Source: Candidatus Xianfuyuplasma coldseepsis (GTDB lineage: Bacteria > Bacillota_I > Bacilli_A > Izemoplasmatales > Izemoplasmataceae). From it: a DNA stretch of 64,000 nt. The notes beneath the pieces were generated by a model. That model saw only the letters and a program-made list of their open reading frames with translations. It made no database searches and was not told the DNA's origin. Position 1 is the stretch's first letter; the number at the start of each line of letters is the position of its first letter. The stretch is taken from contig NZ_CP048914.1 in NCBI RefSeq assembly GCF_014023125.1, positions 1,578,698 through 1,642,697 of the forward strand. Reading direction: 5' to 3'. The translations under genes and the position numbers were made by a program. Shown in pieces: positions 59,967-64,000 of the stretch.

Positions 59967-61823
59967 ATGGACCTTTATGCGATTAAAGATCCTTCATTCT
60001 TGAATGACTTAACGGTGAAAGAACTGGAAACTCTCAGCGAAGAGATCCGGTCTTTTCTGATTGAAACCATTGCCAAAACCGGCGGGCATTTCTCATCCAA
60101 TTTAGGGGTCGTTGAATTAACCGTTGCACTGCATAAAGTGTTTGACAGCCCCAATGATAAATTAATCTTTGACGTCGGTCATCAAGCATATACACATAAA
60201 ATTCTCACGGGACGGGCGAAGGATTTTTCTAGCTTGCGCCAATATCAAGGTTTGAGCGGATACTTAAAGCGCAGCGAAAGCATCCATGATATATACGAAG
60301 CAGGGCATTCATCGACTAGTATTGCCGCAGCCGCAGGTATCGAATTTGCCAAACAGTATGTTGGCAATTCCCACAAGGTTGTTACCATTATTGGGGATGG
60401 TGCACTAACGGGTGGGATGGCGTTTGAAGCCCTCAATTTCTTGGGAAACTATAGTGATCATCAACCGATTATTATCCTAAATGATAACGAGATGAGTATT
60501 AGTGAAAATATTGGGTATCTGTCCAGTATTTTGAATGATATTCGAAGTAAGTCCGTCTATCGTAAGGTGAAATCAAAAACAATGAAGTGGATTCCGAAAT
60601 TCCTCCGTCGTTTAACGTCCAAAGTTGAGCGTGGAATTAAAGGATTCCTCTCAAATAATACACTCTTTGATGATTTAGGATTCAGTTATTATGGTCCAAT
60701 AAATGGTCATAATATGAAAGAGTTATTGAAGTATTTAAACATCGCTAAACGATCGAATAAACCTTGTGTTATTCACGTGTTAACGGAAAAAGGAAAAGGA
60801 TACAAATACTCGGAACAAGATCAGCTTGGATTATGGCATGGAGTAAGTCCTTTTGATGTAACAACAGGTGTGATCAACAAGTCGGTTGATACAACCATTA
60901 AATCCTGGAGTGAAATCATTGGTGATTACATGATTCACTATGCAAATATCCATGAAAAGTTTGCAATTGTTGTCCCAGCAATGATTGCCGGAAGTGGGTT
61001 AATTCCATTTAAAAATCAACACCCTGATCGGATATACGATGTTGGAATTGCAGAACAATTAGCCGTTACCATGAGTAGTGGACTAGCGATTAGTGGGGTG
61101 GATGTTTTTTGCCCGATATATTCCACGTTTATTCAACGAGCTTACGATCAAGTGAATCATGACGTTGCAAGGCAACATTTGAAAGTGGTCTTTGGATTGG
61201 ACCGCGCTGGTATTGTAGGAGCCGATGGTGAAACCCATCAAGGCGTATTTGATATTCCTCTGTTGCGACCAATTCCCGGGATGTCCATTGCTCATCCACG
61301 AACCGTTGATGATGCCTATAAAGTCTTAAACTATGCATTTACTATTAATCAAGGACCGTTTGTCATCCGTTATGAGCGGGGGAAAATGGAAGTCCCCAAC
61401 ACGCAAGTTATCACCAATGAAGTTGCGTCGCTTGCTTGGGAGATTCTCAAGCAAGGTTCAGATGCTATATTCTTGTCATTCGGATCAATTCTCGATACTT
61501 TATTAGATCGATTGCAAACAGAAAACTTGTCAATTACAGTTGTCAATGCAACATTTATCAAGCCACTTGATGGCGATATGATTACCACCTTAATCCAACA
61601 AAATAAACCACTAATCATATATGAAGAATCGAGTATCCTAGGTGGTTTTGGCAGCAGTATACTGGAGTTTTGCAATCAACATCAATTGCCGACAACAAAC
61701 ATACATCTAATGGGAATTCCAGAACAATATGTTGCCCATGGAACAAAACAGGAATTACTACATGAGTTAAACTTGGATGTGGACAGTATTATAGAATTAG
61801 TGCACACACTCGTACAACCATAG
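59967..61823 (+). CDS. dxs: 1-deoxy-D-xylulose-5-phosphate synthase
   Basis: First enzyme of the MEP isoprenoid pathway, thiamine-diphosphate dependent. 618 residues: GGHFSSNLGVVELTVALH, ThDP motif GDGALTGGMAFEALNFLGNY ... NDNEMSISENIG, and the pyrimidine-domain segment with GETHQGVFDI. Its products feed MiaA, which needs dimethylallyl diphosphate. ispA, which usually sits between xseB and dxs, is missing here. GAGGTGACGGT precedes ATG. Confidence 0.96.
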   Translation: MDLYAIKDPSFLNDLTVKELETLSEEIRSFLIETIAKTGGHFSSNLGVVELTVALHKVFDSPNDKLIFDVGHQAYTHKILTGRAKDFSSLRQYQGLSGYLKRSESIHDIYEAGHSSTSIAAAAGIEFAKQYVGNSHKVVTIIGDGALTGGMAFEALNFLGNYSDHQPIIILNDNEMSISENIGYLSSILNDIRSKSVYRKVKSKTMKWIPKFLRRLTSKVERGIKGFLSNNTLFDDLGFSYYGPINGHNMKELLKYLNIAKRSNKPCVIHVLTEKGKGYKYSEQDQLGLWHGVSPFDVTTGVINKSVDTTIKSWSEIIGDYMIHYANIHEKFAIVVPAMIAGSGLIPFKNQHPDRIYDVGIAEQLAVTMSSGLAISGVDVFCPIYSTFIQRAYDQVNHDVARQHLKVVFGLDRAGIVGADGETHQGVFDIPLLRPIPGMSIAHPRTVDDAYKVLNYAFTINQGPFVIRYERGKMEVPNTQVITNEVASLAWEILKQGSDAIFLSFGSILDTLLDRLQTENLSITVVNATFIKPLDGDMITTLIQQNKPLIIYEESSILGGFGSSILEFCNQHQLPTTNIHLMGIPEQYVAHGTKQELLHELNLDVDSIIELVHTLVQP

Positions 61824-61833
61824 GAGGAACGAG

Positions 61834-63513
61834 ATGCTAACATACATCTCCGTACAAAATTTTGCCATCATCGAAAACATCGAAGTAACCTTTCATGAGG
61901 GCATGACAGCTGTTACCGGAGAAACCGGAGCAGGAAAAAGTCTACTGATTGATGCAATCGGTCTTTTGCTTGGTGACCGTGCCACCTCCAACATTGTTCG
62001 AACCGGTTCGGATAAAGCTGTAGTAGAGGGGATTTTTCAAACAGACAATCCCGATATTGCGAGATTGCTCCAATCACTAGATATTGATCAAGAACAGCAT
62101 GAGTTGATTATTCGGCGTCAAATCACACCCAATAATAACAATATAATCAAAATCAATAATACGGTCGTCACACTTAAAGATTTGCGCGAAATCACGAGTA
62201 AGCTTGCGGATATCCATACGCAACAGGATACGCATCGTTTAATCCAACAAGATACGTATCTCGATATTATTGATGGTTTTGAACGTCACCAAACCGATCA
62301 ATTACTGGAAACCTATCATCGTCATCTGGCAACCTATAAAAAAGAACGTTCTGAATTGCGACGATTGCAACAGGCGAATGATTCTTTATACGAGCGACTA
62401 GATTTACTCAAGTACCAGCAAAAAGAACTGACATCCTATAACTTGGAAGACGACGAAGAAGAAACGCTTCAAGAAGCCGTCGAAAAAATGGAAAACTACG
62501 ATCGGATATATCAGGTGTTGCAGTCGATAAAACAACGAATCGAAGGTGTTGATGCTCTAGGTGCCATTTATCAAGCGAGTAAAGAACTGGGATCGATTTC
62601 CAGTCTGTCATCTACCTATGAGACACTCCATAAGCGATTCGAGAATGAATACTACGAATTGGATGATGTCTTTGAAACCTTATTACAAGAAATCGACCAA
62701 TTGGATTTTAGTCCAGCCTTAATGGATCAATATCAAGATCGATTGAATGAACTAGACGGATTAAAACGAAAATATCGCAAATCCATTCCTGAATTGATAC
62801 GGTATTTAGAGACAATAACCAATGACATTGATAACATCGATCACTATGATGATGTGGTTCGTGAACAAGAGCAAAAAGTCAAAGAAGCGTTTGAAACCGC
62901 TGTACAAACTGGAACAAATATCACTTCCTTGAGACAACAAACATCACACTATATAGAGAGTGAGTTGCTTCGAATTTTGACGGATTTAGAATTACCGAAA
63001 ACGCATTTTGAAATAGCCTTTACCATTCGTGAACCACGGGATTTTACCGATCAAACATTCTTTTTGGACAATGGGATTGACGAAGTTGATTTTCTATTGA
63101 CCACAAACGTAGGTGAACCCCTTAAACCACTTAGTAAAAGCGCGAGTGGTGGCGAGATGAGTCGCATTATGCTCGGGTTTAAAAACCTCCTCGCAAACAG
63201 TCTTGGATTAAGTTTGATGATCTTTGATGAAATCGATACAGGGGTCAGTGGATACATCGCGTTCCAAGTGGCTAAGAAAATGAAAGAAATAGCTAAAAAT
63301 ACCCAAGTAATATGTATTACACATATCCCTCAAGTCGCAGCGATTAGTGAACATCACATACACATATCAAAATCTGTTAAAGAAGGACGTACTAGGGCGC
63401 ATGTGACGGCGCTTGACGGGGAACAACGAATTGAGGAAATCGCTGGAATGATTAGTGGTGACCACATTACGGATGCTGCCATCATATCAGCAACTGAATT
63501 GTTAGCAAAATAA
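61834..63513 (+). CDS. recN: DNA repair protein RecN
   Basis: SMC-like ATPase recruited early to double-strand breaks. 559 residues: N-terminal half of the ATPase with GETGAGKS (29-36), long coiled coil (about 150-400), and C-terminal half with SGGEMSRIMLGFKNLL (signature) and MIFDEIDTGVSG (Walker B). The tlyA and argR genes usual before recN in Bacillus are absent. TAGGAGGAACGAG precedes ATG. Confidence 0.96.
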   Translation: MLTYISVQNFAIIENIEVTFHEGMTAVTGETGAGKSLLIDAIGLLLGDRATSNIVRTGSDKAVVEGIFQTDNPDIARLLQSLDIDQEQHELIIRRQITPNNNNIIKINNTVVTLKDLREITSKLADIHTQQDTHRLIQQDTYLDIIDGFERHQTDQLLETYHRHLATYKKERSELRRLQQANDSLYERLDLLKYQQKELTSYNLEDDEEETLQEAVEKMENYDRIYQVLQSIKQRIEGVDALGAIYQASKELGSISSLSSTYETLHKRFENEYYELDDVFETLLQEIDQLDFSPALMDQYQDRLNELDGLKRKYRKSIPELIRYLETITNDIDNIDHYDDVVREQEQKVKEAFETAVQTGTNITSLRQQTSHYIESELLRILTDLELPKTHFEIAFTIREPRDFTDQTFFLDNGIDEVDFLLTTNVGEPLKPLSKSASGGEMSRIMLGFKNLLANSLGLSLMIFDEIDTGVSGYIAFQVAKKMKEIAKNTQVICITHIPQVAAISEHHIHISKSVKEGRTRAHVTALDGEQRIEEIAGMISGDHITDAAIISATELLAK

Positions 63514-63514
63514 A

Positions 63515-63535
63515 AAAGCCTACACTGTAGGCTTT
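63515..63535. terminator. Hairpin between recN and the small convergent gene
   Basis: AAAGCCTAC (63515-63523) and GTAGGCTTT (63527-63535) with ACT loop. T runs on either side are short and offset, so efficiency is uncertain; it could serve both directions. Confidence 0.7.
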
Positions 63536-63543
63536 CACATTTT

Positions 63544-63723
63544 TTATGCATTCCAAGCTTGGAATAGTACAAGAACAGTTCCTGCAACAATCGATAATAC
63601 AAAACCGAGTGCTAGAATAAGGATGATGGCCTTACCCCATTTACTTTTTGTAATATTTGCTGTTTTCTTTTTCACTTCAACTTCTTGTTTTGGTTTCTTC
63701 GCACGTTTACGGCTGGTTGGCAC
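63544..63723 (-). CDS. Small single-helix membrane protein, unknown
   Basis: A 59-codon gene starting GTG 63723, preceded by AGAGGTGA at 7-base spacing. The product begins with a strongly basic stretch (SRKRAKKPKQEVEVKKK), then one membrane helix (about 33-54) and a short tail ending AWNA. Size and layout recall Bacillota DUF4044-type or SecE-sized proteins, but the SecE motif is not there and no family is recognised. It is divergent from dinB and convergent with recN. Coding is supported by the ribosome binding site and codon pattern. Confidence 0.65.
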   Translation of the reverse strand: MPTSRKRAKKPKQEVEVKKKTANITKSKWGKAIILILALGFVLSIVAGTVLVLFQAWNA

Positions 63724-63804
63724 TTTATTTCACCTCTTTACTGTAGATGTTCGTAATGTCGTTACCTATTATATTATAAAATTCCGTAAAAAGGAAGGTG
63801 TTTT

Positions 63805-64000
63805 ATGGAAAAAAAGTATCGAGTCATCTTTCACATTGATTTAAACGCTTTTTTTGCCAGCTGCGAAATGGCAGAAGACCCGACATTACGAGATAAGGCA
63901 ATTGGTATTGGTGGGTCGTCGAATCGCGGTGTTTTGACAACGGCGAATTATGTTGCCCGGAAATATGGAGTGTCCAGTGCAATGAGTGTTATGGAGGCAA
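63805..64000 (+). CDS. dinB: DNA polymerase IV, N-terminal part
   Basis: Y-family translesion polymerase, cut by the window end after 65 codons. The opening [23 protein letters not shown] holds the first catalytic Asp and the steric-gate aromatic region, followed by [21 protein letters not shown], the finger motif. AAGGAAGGTG precedes the ATG. Completeness cannot be judged. Confidence 0.92.
   Translation, partial: MEKKYRVIFHIDLNAFFASCEMAEDPTLRDKAIGIGGSSNRGVLTTANYVARKYGVSSAMSVMEA

Noticed and set aside
63544..63723. Small membrane protein as SecE
   Set aside because: Size and single helix fit, but the conserved SecE segment before the helix is absent and the gene is not next to nusG or rplK.
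1..64000. Possible UGA=Trp genetic code, given the mollicute-like gene content
   Set aside because: TGA ends several intact genes at the expected place (for example mutL, xseA, the OYE-neighbour genes) and tryptophan is written TGG in conserved motifs.
1..64000. CRISPR arrays, tRNA or rRNA genes
   Set aside because: No regularly spaced direct repeats, cloverleaf segments or rRNA blocks were seen in the intergenic gaps, which are nearly all under 200 bases.

Overview
The window is one gene-dense stretch of an AT-rich bacterial chromosome, almost all coding and mostly on the + strand. Gene content and order are those of Bacillota and their wall-less or near-wall-less relatives: rny-ymdB-miaB-ymcA, mutS/mutL-miaA, cmk-rpsA-der-gpsA-hup, nusB-xseA-xseB-dxs-recN. 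TGA is used as a stop (for example mutL, ymdB upstream neighbour, xseA), so this is not a mycoplasma with the UGA=Trp code. A full MutS/MutL, RecA, ComEA/ComEC and DXS together with many divergent small membrane proteins suggest a free-living deep Mollicutes-like lineage (Izemoplasma/Haloplasma/Acholeplasma type). That placement is inference from gene content, not a phylogeny. Signals are very regular: strong GAGGTGA-type ribosome binding sites, extended -10 boxes (TGnTATAAT) sitting 10-35 bases before the start codon, and compact terminators that often include the stop codon of the gene they end.

Layout. 1-6.2 kb: end of a DUF2087 gene, DNA uptake genes comEA-comEC, DNA polymerase III delta (holA), then a leftward group rpsT, a YaiI-type protein and a CmpB-like membrane protein, then cvfB. 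6.2-13 kb: yebC, an MFS transporter, pgsA, recA, a nitrilase-family amidase, a cupin-like protein, and rny. 13-20.4 kb: an RNA-metabolism cluster (Nudix, ymdB, miaB, ymcA-like), an unrecognised tail-anchored protein with SAP/Rho-N-like repeats, mutS and msrB. 20.4-21.8 kb: a solo TnpB element of IS200/IS605 type with a recognisable right-end guide-RNA scaffold. 22-28.7 kb: a small membrane protein, SagB-like oxidoreductase, mutL-miaA-acyltransferase-PH protein, Old Yellow Enzyme. 28.8-33.6 kb: two lipoproteins (a lethal-factor/PPEP-like metalloprotease and a DUF4886 SGNH-like protein), then a tetR-ABC transporter operon with a clear palindromic operator. 33.7-43.4 kb: gamma-glutamyltransferase, rhodanese, efp, CNNM/CBS protein, rluB, cmk, rpsA-like, der, gpsA, hup. 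43.5-49.4 kb: ankyrin protein plus a four-helix membrane protein, CPBP protease, ktrA, rdgB, rubrerythrin, YfcE-like phosphodiesterase, and a prephenate-dehydratase-like protein that lacks the usual motifs. 49.4-53.9 kb: divergent alpha-glucan genes around a probable CcpA cre site. 54-57.9 kb: potABCD polyamine transporter. 58-64 kb: nusB, xseA, xseB, dxs, recN, a small membrane protein and the start of dinB.

No tRNA, rRNA or CRISPR array was seen. Replication/repair/recombination/uptake genes are unusually well represented (comEA, comEC, holA, recA, mutS, mutL, xseAB, recN, hup, dinB). The most interesting unexplained items are the repeat-containing tail-anchored protein before mutS, the tetR gene that appears to start at ATT just after its own operator, the lone TnpB with its scaffold RNA, the degenerate PheA-ACT protein, and the PotD with a C-terminal Gly-Cys/transmembrane anchor in place of a lipobox.
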